From NCBI GenBank assembly GCA_036872755.1, contig JAVHNS010000005.1:496001-560000 (forward strand): a stretch of 64,000 nt of DNA, in the 5' to 3' direction. The notes beneath the pieces were generated by a model that was not told the origin of the DNA, ran no database searches, and was given only the letters and a program-made list of their open reading frames with translations. Position 1 is the first letter of the stretch. Each line of letters begins with the position of its first letter. Position numbers and translations under genes: made by a program. Shown in pieces: positions 22,172-33,537 of the stretch. The DNA comes from Orbilia blumenaviensis (Eukaryota > Ascomycota > Orbiliomycetes > Orbiliales > Orbiliaceae).

Positions 22172-24732
22172 GATGATCGGTGGTCTTTTGATAGAATAGG
22201 CTTCGCGGCAACAAAATAAATAGTTAGTGCTACTAGAGTTAGAAAAAAAACTGCGCGATGGGATCGGATCTCTTATCTACCCGGCTGTCGTCAGTCTAGC
22301 GTCGCAACACCCCAGTGGCAGCCCGGTTTTGTCAGGCAGACCAAGCCGCCGCAGCGAGCGAAAAGTAGCTTTTGTTCCCATATTAAGGAGGTTCTTACCG
22401 AACAAGGTAGTTTGTCTTGTGAGCCAAAAGACGCAGGGCAGGGAAACCCGTCTGTCGTACGTGTGGCAGCTTGGTTTAGAAGGCTTGGGATTTTCGCTTA
22501 ATTGCGTGGCTCAAAGACGCATTCGAGACGTCTTTCCTTGCAGAAGTCAGCCCCTGCAGTAAAGAAACCCATGATTGCGGCTTGGCGTAACAACACCGAA
22601 CGCCCATTGTTAAAGGATGCATGCAGACTCACCTGGGTTCACAACGTTAGTTTAAGATGTGGCGGAAGTTCAGCGACAAACATAGATCCTTTGGATACCT
22701 CATCTGATGTCGATTCTTGATTGACTCACGTTTATTCTGGTGATGATTGTGTTTCCCTTGGGTCCATTTTCTATCCGAGCATGTTTAAAATTGCTTAGGT
22801 GGGTCATAGACTATAGTACTAGCGTCTGCGGCTGAGGCAAATGGTTCCAATTGTAGACGACACAAGACCAAAAAACGGCATCTGCCGGTCGCACTTGCAT
22901 GAGAGTCGAACCACAGTCGACAAACCGTTCGCGACTATGTTCGGTACCTTCGACCAAAGTACACCCCACGACGAGAAAAGTAGAGTCCGGTTATGGCGGC
23001 AGCTTGACTTCAGACGGTCGCGCCTAGAAATGGGAATCCTTTGATTTCTAGGCGCCTTGGCTCCGTTACACAGTCGAGTTAGGTTCTTTGGGATCCTGTC
23101 TGGGCACGGAGTAGTTCATCTTGGCCCACTTTTAGACGAATAGGTTCCAACAGAGATATCAACAATGCCAGCGGCGTAGCTCAGCCTCGAAAATCTGCAG
23201 ATGAGCCCTACACTAATTAAGACATATGATTACATAAGGAATTAAGCTCAGTGCAAAGAAAATACACGAAAGCCTAAAGCCTTAAAGCTCTCGGCATGGA
23301 TAAGGTTGTCAGTTATTGGTCAGGACTCTGAAGTACCTGAGGTACTTGGACATGTATTCGGTTATAACCAAAAGTCCTTTCGGATCACTGAATTTGCCCC
23401 TTCGCACTTCGGTTCTTCTTGCCCGCAGAATAAATTGGTTTCTCCGAGGGGTGCATTGCATAATTATTCTATTTTTAGGCCATATTATCAATCATTTGTG
23501 GCCAGTGCGTTCGGGATCGAGCCAAAGATGAAGTACTTCCATAAAATCCGATAATGCGGAGCCCTTTGTTGGCTTGATACTTAGGAATGAGGCTTTTTTA
23601 AAGTAACTATGGCAATATACTTAATTCTCTGCGTCTAAGGCCCTTTGCACCATGGTACCAACTGGGAGAAACCGATGATTCAACGGAAATTCTCGCCGTA
23701 AAAATACCAACTCAACTCTGCATATTGCATATCCATGGGACACCTGACGAGCGGAAACGGAGAGTGCCAGCTGGCAAGAGAGCAGTGCAGTCATATCCAA
23801 TGAATTTATGAATGGTGAAACGTTACAAATAAAAAATGCATCGAGCTGTTACAAAAGATCTTAGGAGGTTTAACGTTTACGGCAAGGCTGCCTCAAGATG
23901 ATCTGTGCTGTAATGTTAGAGATGTTTTCCCAAGTCTTTCTCTAAAGCTAGATATCATAAATGGCGACTATCCTAGCCTTGAGACATCTCAAAGAAGTTT
24001 ATTTTATATCTATATAACCATGAATTAAACTCGGTCTAACTTTTCTGGAAGGGAAGTGGACGATCCTCGGTCAACTTAAACAACACATGGCTGTGTTGTA
24101 TGCTGACATAAGCACAGCTAAAGAAGAATGGGGTTGGCAATATTTCCTTGCGTTTGTGGGTTCAGATCGCTGGAAAGCTGAACAAATACACCCTACGGCC
24201 GGGGGCAGCACCGGGACCATTAACTGTGGAATTTAATGTTTGCCTCGTAGACCAGATGCGTAGCAGCGCGGGGTTCATGAAAGTATTACGACAGGCTTCT
24301 GGAACACCCAATTATACTAGTACACAATGTGAAATCATGGACTATAAATTGGAACAATTGTGACGCTTCCAATTTTTCGTACCATGCTTTAAATACTTTG
24401 CGGTAGGAGCTATTCAAGTGCTCTATTGCTTACCCTGTGTAGGTAGACACCTAGATGTTTTATGCTTTCTGGGTGGCTTTGACTCGGATAGAGCCTGGCG
24501 TCCGTCCACCTAGCTATCTCTGCCCCAATGTGAGCGTGGATGTGCATATATCGAAATTATTTTATAGTATTGAAATCAAATCATATGGTAATATATATCC
24601 ATTATGTGGGCATTCCTTATTAAAGATTAAAAGATAATACAAAAGATCGGAGGGTCACCCGTCTTGGTTACATTAACAAGCAGTAAGACCTGACAGACAT
24701 TACCCCTTTTATGGGAAATGACTATTGCAAAC
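22172..24732. other. Intergenic region
   Basis: No convincing gene. A perfect 12-bp inverted repeat lies at 23020-23055. Several plus-strand frames of 60-110 codons between 22227 and 24637 lack any recognisable features. Confidence 0.55.
23020..23055. repeat. Perfect 12-bp hairpin
   Basis: The left arm 23020-23031 and right arm 23044-23055 are exact reverse complements (GCGCCTAGAAAT and its partner) with a 12-nt spacer. It is not next to a coding region and has no T tract, so it is not an obvious terminator. Confidence 0.75.
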
Positions 24733-26055
24733 TTATCCACCTAGACAGTTATAGATGCGTACATTATCGCTATTAGTATGATCATATGCGCAAGTCCCAC
24801 CGCAACATCCTTCTGGATGAGCTATGTCACAGGGCTGACCCCCACTGACGCAGCAGTTCGGGCTAGAAAACCATTTAACGCAACGTCCACTGCAACAGCT
24901 CTCAGGATGATCGAGTGAGCAGCCCGCAATGCCGGTGCTGCAGGCTAACACTTGAGTCGATGTTTGGGTTACTGTTTGGGTTTGGGTTTCGGATATTGTC
25001 TCTGTGGCGGTGTCTGTCTCGGCAACGGTTGTAATTGTAGCGGTTGTTTGGGTCTCAGTAGCTATGGTTTCAGTAACAGTTTGTGCTGTAACCGTGACAC
25101 TTGTGACAGTAGTGTAGAAAATGGTAGTGACAACGGTCTGCTGGATGGTATTTGTGGTAGGAATGGTTTTGATGACAGTGATGGTTTTTGAGACGGTCGG
25201 GATAACTGTAGAGTATTTCGTGATGGTCTTAGTCTGCGGGATTTTAATTGATTTGGTGATTGTGGTAGTTCTGGTCGAGCATGGATTTAGGCGTTTGCAG
25301 GCCCAGGAGATTTGCTGTGGGGTTAAGTCCTGGGGAAGGTATGCTGGGATCTTGAACGCATAGCTGTATTGACTTTTACCAGCACGTTTGAAGATATGGA
25401 TCTCGTTCGCGTTCATGTCATCCATGCGCTTCATCTTCTTGGTGCCGGTATCGGGAGTATACGAAGTGACCACAACGGCCTGTGTGTCTGTGGCCGTAGC
25501 GGTTTCTGTAGTTGTGACGGTGATAGTTGCGATGACATTAGAAGTTGCAATTACATACTCCGTCTCTGTTACATCACTCGTAGATACGACCAGAATAGTC
25601 GAGGTAGAGGAAACGGTCGACACATCGGTATCCGTAGTCAGTGAAGTCGCCTGATTTACAACCGTTGTGAACCTAGTATTGGTGCGAGTGATGGTGACGG
25701 GGGCGCCAGTCTTAGTCTTGAGTGTAGTTCGAGTAGAGTACCTGTCGGGTAATCAGAATCTCTCAGGAAAACGCTGCGGCTGGTAAATGTAAATAGACGG
25801 TATATAGTATGTAGGTACTTACACTGGGATGTTGACCGTCTTGGTTTTGGTGACGACCGAGGAAACAGGGAGACGTAGGTACTGTCGACAGAACTCCTTC
25901 GTATTCTTGAGATATTGCGGTGTCTTGAATGCGGTGTCGATTTGATTGGAAGAACATTTGTACTTGCAAGGGCCTGGCGCTGGGTAAGGGGTCGCAAGCG
26001 ATACTGGGATAACAGCCAATGCCGCTACAAGGATAGAAGGGATATTGGACCACAT
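24733..26055 (-). CDS. Secreted T-E-T repeat protein with Cys-rich knottin-like C-terminus
   Basis: Exon 1 is 25823-26055 and exon 2 is 24733-25741. The 81-nt intron (GTAAGT donor, GACAG acceptor) is in phase 2, as in the 13505-16092 gene. The product has 413 residues. A signal peptide (ending V-S-L-A-T-P) precedes a short Cys module (C-K-Y-K-C, then F-C-R-Q-Y-L), then Thr-rich stalk sequence. A central insert (about 178-235) carries K-M-K-R and Q-Q-I-S-W-A-C-K-R-L-N-P-C, and a second T-E-T stalk follows. The final ~70 residues (343-413) hold two copies of C-[SD]-[LI]-x-H-P-E-x-C-C-x-G-x-C with additional cysteines, spaced like a small disulfide-knot module. The protein is probably extracellular. 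It looks like a paralog of the larger T-E-T protein with an exchanged C-terminal domain. The Cys module's function is unknown. Confidence 0.82.
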
Positions 26056-27565
26056 TTTCTAGAATTCCACAGTTGATCTGAAAACCTCAAGTTGGCCTCT
26101 GTAGATCGGTCTTCCTGGAAGTTCGGATGTGGTTGGGAGAATTAAGAATTTCAAGGGGCAGTATCGCCATTTTTAAATTGACAGACTGATAACCTCCTAA
26201 CTGCTGGCTGGTGGGCCTATAGTTTTCATATACTGGTTGAACTCAATTTTCTTAAAACTCCGTGCTATTATTCCCTATGAAAATAGGTGCATGGTTTTTG
26301 TTTGGATAATCCCGCTTGCACGACCCGTAAATTGGGACTTCACCGAGAGGTGGGACCAGCAAACTTGCTCACCCAATAACGTTAATACCGCGAGGTTTTC
26401 GCCAGGAAAGTATGTGGTAGACCCTGCCATCAAGTCGAACAAATAGGCAAATTTTCGAAGTCGGTGAGGATCCCCTGTCAGAGCCTTACCCAGCAGGGCA
26501 AAGCATAGGGCTCTGAAAGCTTAAATTGTGGAGGTCAAGCATTTTGTGGAAATTAAGGAAACGTCACCTATCGCGGAGTTCCGAATTTCAGAGGGCCGAA
26601 GGGAACAGCCGGGTCAGTTAAACTCTATTAAATGGCTACAGGAGTGCAGTATCTTAGAAGCCCGGTGCTCGAGCTAGCGATAATTTCTCGTTAGTTCAAT
26701 ACAGTAGCTATCCAGTTCTAGTTTCTTCTAAGCTGCTAGCTATGTTCTGATAAATTTCATAATTGGGAAATATATCTGAGTACCTTCCCCCCAATAATAT
26801 TGCTTGATCTATCTCATAAACCCATAAAGAACGTGGTGTTTTTCTTTATCAAACTTTAGCCGCGGAGAAAGGAGGTCGTAGAGGTATGCCTGCTGGCAAA
26901 ATATGCGTTGTGTCGAGGCTATGTTGGATCTGGATCCTAAAGCCATGATTCTGGCTTCATCCAGCCTTACTTCAGCTGAGCGCACGAGCGTTACGCCACA
27001 TCACCCTCGCCAAATGCATATCTGCGGTAAGAGCCGCAATCGCACTTTTTGTTTATCGGACAGCGTTCGGTAACTCCCACATTATATGTGCGCCTGAAAC
27101 ATATATCGGTATCTCGTGTCCTGCTCGGGGCGCGTGGTGCACGTGCATGATATATGATGGGATCCACGTCAATTCCAAGGGCGACTTGGTCTGGTTCAAA
27201 GTGGATTGTCTTGCTCGACTCACACTTTACGAACCATCAAGCGTTTTCTGAGAAAAATCTAGTCAAGGCCATCGTTCAGCCACAAGAGTAGATGCAGTAG
27301 GTTGGTCTGGCGCGGATATGGTCCTGCACGCGCACAACCGGTTCTCAAGTCCAGATTCACAAAAAGTGTCTCGGTTCATGCCGTGTGAGAAAATGACGTC
27401 ATATATCGAACCGGTAGACCAATTGGGCAGTTTCGGCAATTCGAAATTCAAATACTTCATCTTGTGTTAGTATTTCCGAGAGGTTTGGCAAGAAAACCCG
27501 CAGCCGAACTTACGAAATTATAATTGGAGATCTGCACCACGAACTTCGTTTAAATGGTTGGTTGC
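26056..27565. other. Intergenic region
   Basis: It holds the promoter of the preceding minus-strand gene and otherwise nothing I recognise. A 65-codon minus-strand frame at 27263-27460 has no signal peptide or family resemblance. Confidence 0.55.
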
Positions 27566-27877
27566 TCAATTCCACATCTGCTTCTTGCCGGTGCATGCCG
27601 AATACAGACACATACAAGGCAAACACCCACAGCAACAAGCCGCCCAACCAGTCGTTTGTATACAATGTGATATCGAATTGAGCGAGTGTTTGAACCGAGA
27701 GGCAAATGTTGAGTTATCAGCTCTTTCCACATGAGATGTGTATGTTTCCTTGTCAGCTCTGTCGCTTTCCGCACTGTAGGCTCGAGCGTATTCCATACTA
27801 GGAGACGTTGACGGGCGGGGTGTTGATGCGCTAAATTCCAAGTCCTCTTCGGTCGTGACTGATGCATTAATTGACAT
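27566..27877 (-). CDS. Small protein with Cys-rich C-terminal tail
   Basis: From the ATG at 27877 the frame encodes 103 residues. The open frame extends further upstream, but the sequence before this Met looks non-coding. The first ~65 residues are hydrophilic, Ser/Thr/Glu-rich and probably disordered. The last ~30 contain G-W-A-A-C-C-C-G-C-L-P-C-M-C-L-Y-S-A-C followed by a short basic tail, with seven cysteines in fifteen residues and a hydrophobic cast. This resembles tail-anchored Cys-rich (CYSTM-like) or palmitoylated membrane-binding segments. No homolog is recognised by name. An upstream exon cannot be excluded. Confidence 0.5.
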   Translation of the reverse strand: MSINASVTTEEDLEFSASTPRPSTSPSMEYARAYSAESDRADKETYTSHVERADNSTFASRFKHSLNSISHCIQTTGWAACCCGCLPCMCLYSACTGKKQMWN

Positions 27878-28673
27878 TTTGGAGGGGCGTTCTGGGCGCG
27901 TGGTGGGTATATCCTGATGATTCTGCGGTGATCCGACCGAGCCGAAATATATATCGTGGAGTAGGAAAGAAATCGAAAATCTATGCAGAGTAAATGTAAG
28001 GATTCTTTTATTGAACATGAATTCCAAAAACCTGAAAACAAGAAACAGGAAAACCCTCAGAGCTTATAAAACCAGAATTGCCGGTAGATCAGCCCTAGCC
28101 GTAATATTACTAAACGCGTGAGAAAAAGAGCAATCAATCCGAAGCAGCGAAAAGAGGTCAATGCCTCGTGAGGATTCTCATTACCCCAGGGTATAATAGA
28201 CCCTATTAAGAGGCGGGACGGCACAGAACTGTAGAATGCTGACGCTTGTCCGACCAAAAACGCAGTTGTGTTGGTGACACAGCCAACCTGGGCAACAGGG
28301 CAGGGGACTTTTTAACTATGTCTAGCAAATTTATCAGCGAACATGGTTGTAACGCTATAACGTCGAACTGGCGAGGAGTTCTGAGTGGCTTATACACAGC
28401 CTTGAGACTCAATTGGAAGACTCTATTTTGTCTACAGCCTTAAGAATACCTAAACTGGAGGTTTTTGTTGAAGACGAAGGCTCCGAAGCTGAGGTCCCGT
28501 TTAGGAGATCTTGACACTTTTGGAAATATAACAACCAACACAGATATTCTTCAGCCGCATTCGGCCTGCTATCATTCCTTCGCACTTCTTCACAAGCACA
28601 CCGGCCTACTATTGACTAATCCGGTAAAATCACGATATGCATATTTATATGCAGTCCATCCAGGCAATAATGC
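27878..28673. other. Intergenic region
   Basis: No supportable gene or repeat was seen in this ~800-base gap. Confidence 0.5.
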
Positions 28674-28961
28674 CTATCCAGTGTGTCGTATCTTCGAGCT
28701 TCTATCCTGTCTGCATGCTGCAGATACCCCGGGCTCGCAGGAGGCAACACCTAGCCTAACCGTAACCTGGTCGTCGGTAGGTCGCGGAAATCTCCCTCCT
28801 GTCACTATGCAAATTGGACACAATTGCTCAGTGTTTTTATAATACTCTGTCTCCAAGATTTGCTCACAGCTGTTATCCCCCGGTTCCCGGCATTTTTGTG
28901 TGAAACGGGTGCTGGTTCTGTGGCTGCAAGCCCATTCGGTCTGGGCGAGCTGGTTACACAT
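28674..28961 (-). CDS. Small Cys-rich, putative zinc-binding protein (copy 2)
   Basis: A 95-residue frame from the internal Met at 28961; sequence upstream in the frame does not look coding. It begins Met-Cys and has W-A-C-S-H, K-C-R-E-P, N-S-C-E-Q and L-C-P-I-C, the same spacing of Cys/His as the copies at 21943 and 29556. After the C-x2-C (about residue 53) comes a ~40-residue tail that could in part be an unspliced 3' end. Function is unknown; family members are probably intracellular metal-binding proteins. It lies about 600 bases from copy 3, on the same strand. Confidence 0.55.
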   Translation of the reverse strand: MCNQLAQTEWACSHRTSTRFTQKCREPGDNSCEQILETEYYKNTEQLCPICIVTGGRFPRPTDDQVTVRLGVASCEPGVSAACRQDRSSKIRHTG

Positions 28962-29555
28962 GTTGAATTTGTCTTCGGCTGTGCTTGGGTGGCACAGTAC
29001 CGCCAAACTCGTTTTAATGAGTAAGTGGATCGATTTGATACAAATATGCAAATCTAGAGTCTAGACCTGGCCAGCCTGCCTATAGCCTGCCTTAGGGCCA
29101 CAGCGTCTCCCTTAGTTATCGGAGCTCTTTTGTGTGGGAGGGGTAGAGGGGTAAATATTTATAAATTTGCTATCCGGAATGCGGTGTCGTGGGTCTTTTG
29201 TAACAGGTAACTTCAGGCTAGTCTTGCTGTCTACGTATACTCAGCTTCTCAAGCTTTTGCAAAGGTACGATTTCTACCCAGGTATCTATCGCAACATATT
29301 AGTTGGGCAATGAAAGGTTCAAACGTTTCGAGCTGGCACTTAAAACTTTAAGACGTTCTACTTCGTTGAGGCTGGTTTACGAGACCAATTTTAAACAACC
29401 ACGCTTTCGTACTCGCAAACGCCAAAACAAAGTCGACGGATACTTAATAGATACGTAAGTACCTAATTGTTAACGAAGTAATCTAGGTTTGATTTACAAC
29501 GTTGCCCCGAAGGAAAAGTTAAGCTGGATCATCCGCCATGTTTTAAATTGAAATC
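28962..29555. other. Intergenic region
   Basis: It lies between two related small Cys-rich genes on the same strand. Nothing else was recognised. Confidence 0.5.
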
Positions 29556-29789
29556 TTACGCTCCATCAGCCGTCGCCTTTTGTTCTCCTTCCTCCTGTTG
29601 TCGTGATTCTCGTTCCCGCCTTGGGGAAACTATATACCCTCTCTGACACATGAAACAAGAGTGACTAGAGAGGCTAATTTTGTCTTTGAGCTTTTGACAA
29701 TGGCCTTTGAGACCGTCTGGGCAATAGTACACACGATTGTCAGTTCCACTATGCCAACAGTTATAGCGACGAACGTTTCGGTGGCACAT
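29556..29789 (-). CDS. Small Cys-rich, putative zinc-binding protein (copy 3)
   Basis: A 77-residue single-exon frame. The start Met-Cys-His is followed by R-Y-N-C-W-H-S, Y-Y-C-P-D, G-H-C-Q-K and H-S-C-F-M-C, which aligns with copies 1 and 2. The tail after the C-x2-C is charged (Arg/Glu/Gln-rich) and low-complexity. No signal peptide. It is tandem with copy 2 on the minus strand, which suggests local duplication, although the two are strongly diverged. Confidence 0.58.
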   Translation of the reverse strand: MCHRNVRRYNCWHSGTDNRVYYCPDGLKGHCQKLKDKISLSSHSCFMCQRGYIVSPRRERESRQQEEGEQKATADGA

Positions 29790-30144
29790 GACTCTAGGAA
29801 ATTACTTAGTGGTGAGAGTTCTTTATATGGGCTAAACGCGATCGTGTCGAGCGGTCTAGGATTGAATTGGTTATCTGCGCATATATAGCAAGTTAAAATA
29901 TGAAATCGCGAGGATGGGATTATATTTCTAATTAATTCAGCCACAAGCTACCAGGGATCGCGGGATACAAGGAGCAATCTCATGGATAATTATAATTTTA
30001 TTGTGGATCTATTTTCTTTCGTAATAAACTTAGTTCAGATAGTATGCTCATAAGGCTCAAACTTTGTAATCTCTAGTTCTAATCAAACCGCCCTAGAGGT
30101 GTATGGAAACGAAACTTCGCAAACTCAATCGAGTCGCTAACATG
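29790..30144. other. Intergenic region
   Basis: Short AT-rich gap containing the 3' end of the permease gene. No gene was seen. Confidence 0.5.
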
Positions 30145-31790
30145 TTACTGTCCATTCGAGGCACAGGTGAAAACACCAGACAAAGAATCTGTTTTGAAGT
30201 CTGTTATAATATTCTCAACCACAGACTGGAGGAATAAACGTGTTAGCTGGTTTCAGAATTTTACGAAAGGGAAAATGTAAATAGGGTTTTTTACTTACGT
30301 ATGTACCTGCTGTCAAGAAAAACAATCCTACCAGGATCAAGAATATGTTGAGAGCAAGTGAAAGTTTTTCGGTGAATGTTAGTTTTTTGATCCATCCTTC
30401 GCCGTAGTCCTGTTGTCGCAGGTTAATCCATGCCATTCCCCAGAATATGAAGCCAAAGAAACTTTTGGGGTGAATTAGTCTAAGTTCTAGGATTTACTGT
30501 CACCTTGGAAAGGAGCTACTTACCTATCAAAGACACTGCTCATCAATCCCAACAAATCTCCAAAGAACGGGATAACTTCCGCGATAATAAAGGCCAACAC
30601 CCATGTGACGAACAAGATACCCGCCCATACGCCCCATCCGAGCCAAGTATGTTCGTTCTTATGTCTCGAGTTATGGAAAATTCGGAAGAATACAAAGCGT
30701 GCAGATAGTGAGGCGTAAAGTACACCTAAGAAGATAATGGTTGGTACGGCGAACGAATAGGCGACTTTTTTGTATGTGGTAGAAAGACTGCCAAAGGCCG
30801 GTGCGGTATAATACTCGTTTCCGACATAGACGTATACAATGGATCCAGCAAGACTGAAGACAATGATTTCGGCAATGGTGATGGCCCAAAGCGCCTTAGG
30901 AAAGTCCTTCGGGTTTTCCATTTCTGCGATGAAACTTGGTAGTGCAATCTGTCCGATAAAGGTATAGCTGATGTTCAAGAAGGCGCCCATTGCGGCTACA
31001 AATGTTGTTCCCGGTTTGGCGAATGCATCCCATGTCGGCTCGATCCCCTCCACGTACTTATTAGGGTGTTTCTGAATTGCTGCAAAAATAATGCACAGTA
31101 AAACTGCAACGAAGGTGAAAAATGCGCTACCGGTGGCTAAGTGGCTCATACTGGCAAATGTTCTGGGCATGCTGAGAACAAAGCAGACGAGGGTCGTGAT
31201 GACAGCGAATACGATGGTGCACTCGGAGTGATCGGTAATTGTATTGAGGTATTTGGCCCCTACGAGAACATGTAGGGCTTGGATGAAGGTGTTATTGAGA
31301 ATGAACGCTGCCGCAGTCAACCACCATGCAATTTCTGATCCCCAGAAGAGCTTTTGACCAATATCGCAAACATCTCGGAGTTGTGGATTGCGTAGACAAA
31401 ATTGCCAGAGGACCAAAGATGTATAGAGGACGCTAGCGGCGACAGCGATTGTGAGAATCAGGCCCGGGACGAGACCTAGGATAGCGTAGGAGTAAGGAAA
31501 TGAGAGGATGGCAAGGCAGATGTATTCTGAGAAAAGAAGGGCAGCAGTCTATATAATCTTAATTAGTTGAATGGTTTGAAAGCGAGAAGGCCGACGAAGG
31601 ACACAACCTTTTGCCATGAGCATGACCGATATTTGATGGCTGCATTGGCTTCCTCCTTAATCTGTAATGCTACCAGATCCGACGCAGAGTCACCATCTGA
31701 TCCGGTGCGTTCGAGGTCTTTACTGTCCGCATTGACGTCATATGACTTCTTTCGCTCTTCAGCAGGTGTAAGAGAAGCAGTTACAGCCAT
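30145..31790 (-). CDS. AAAP-family amino acid transporter
   Basis: Four exons (31608-31790, 30524-31548, 30299-30461, 30145-30225) with introns of 59, 62 and 73 nt give 483 residues. All junctions have GT..AG ends and restore family sequence, for example W-Q-K|T-A-A-L-L-F-S-E-Y, V-F-D-S-F-F-G-F-I-F-W-G-M and G-T-Y|S-V-V-E-N-I. A ~55-residue cytoplasmic N-terminus is followed by about eleven membrane segments. E-Y-I-C-L-A-I-L-S-F-P in TM1 and the T-F-I-G-Q-I-A-L-P-S-F-I-A-E-M loop are typical of fungal amino acid/auxin permeases, which take up neutral or aromatic amino acids by proton symport at the plasma membrane. Substrate cannot be told from sequence. The family's usual length is 450-500. 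The model is complete from start to stop. Confidence 0.88.
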
Positions 31791-33537
31791 TTTCGAAGCC
31801 GAATGAATAGAACCCTAAAATGGGGAAACAGCTGCAGCATAAAGTGATGCCGGCACCAATAAGCCCGGGGAAGCTTCAGGTTGCACAAGAATAGAGCTTC
31901 CTTGTTGAGTAGAGTTTTCAGTTGGAACTGAATAATTTAGGCTTCATACTCGAGGCTCTGGCCTCGTTTTTATATATTATCGATAAGCGGAGGAGATCTA
32001 CCGTCCCAAATTTTCATCCCAGTCTCCTCGTCCAGTATGTGCAACCTCACAGGGATCAAAATCCCAAGAGTCAAAGCTCACAGAATGCAACATTCTGTGG
32101 GCGACTGACGTGCGCGTTCATGGGTTTATCTTATTGGTCAACGGCCACCCAGATCCACGTTAAAAATTCATGTCGGCGGCCATGCGGATGCCTGACACGA
32201 TCGCTCGCTTGGTTGATGAACCTTAACTTGGCCCAAAACCCGATTTTTAAGCATTGAAGAATTGCATCGCAGCATGGTGGGTTGACATTTCCGCACTCAA
32301 TTGAGCATATCCACAGGGAACCCTAGACCAAGCACTCCAAGAAAAGTCCAAGGTGTGGCTCCGTATCTTGTTTCTGGTAAGCTCACTTGGCCGATACCTT
32401 ATCTTACAGTGGGGGTGTTCTGTTAAGCAAGTTAGTTCCGGCTACCGAAGCCTACAGAGTGGTGTGTCATCGTACGTATATTACGTACTGGGGGTGGAAA
32501 GTTTTTCTTGAGTTGTATTGTCGAAAGATTTATATGAAGACGTGATTCTGGGATTTTATGGTGAAATACAATAACCCGTTGTGGTTATTCGCTAGTTAGG
32601 GAAGATTTCCTGGGATTTGGGTTCGGGGCTCCCGAATTCTGTGGGGGAGAGTGGGTCGAGCATGTAGGCAAGCATTTCTGTTTCGCAAATCGAACTATCG
32701 GCCGAACAACACCCAAAATCCAACAATTCGACAGTCAATGCTTCGAACTTCTGAAAGGAATTAGAAGGCTATGCGCCTAGTTAGAATACGCTAGTAGAGG
32801 GCCGTAATGGAGTGAGCCATAATTGTGATTTATTTTAATATAGCGTTGTATTTATGCTGACGATTACCTCGCAGATATTGTTTCAGTATAGAATAATATA
32901 TTATATTGGTTGTATGCCACAATTAACTGGTAGTAGGCTGGCGTAGATATCTAGATGAAAACATGCATCGGCTCCGGTTCCACAGGCAATTCATAATTAT
33001 GCATTGTACGCCTGCATTAAATACTTGTTTCGTGCCAAACCCCGAATCTGCATAAATATTAAATATATATACAGTAAGTTTATAAAGTTTCCTTGTCATA
33101 GAGCTAGAAGCTCCGAATTTACTATTTGTTATGAAAGGGTGTGGAAAGACATTCAGGTCTGGGCATGAGACAAGAAAGAATATATCTATCTCGATACTCC
33201 CAGCTTTACCACCAAGAGCGTGAAGGCACGGCCCCTGTTTAGGGAAAGGGCCCTGGGTAGTTTGGAGAGCCTTCGCAACTGGATTGCCTTGCTACCATCA
33301 AAATCAAACCTTCTTCCCTTCTTATCATTCGAAATCTCAAAGGGATTAATTAAGGATGTCTTAACAGCATATCCTTCAACTCAACAGGTAGTTCTAGGAA
33401 TAATTGATGTCTATAAAGCTCTACTAAGCACCCTGCATGCTGATATCAATTGCCTTGTAATCTATATACTCCCGAGTCAAGGGGTCTATTGTATATGCGG
33501 TCCGACCTGTGTACTTCTTGGGAGGCCTTCTGCTTAT
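31791..33537. other. Intergenic region
   Basis: It holds the permease promoter and AT-rich DNA. A 116-codon plus-strand frame at 33220-33570 runs into the inverted-repeat element and is not believed. Confidence 0.5.
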
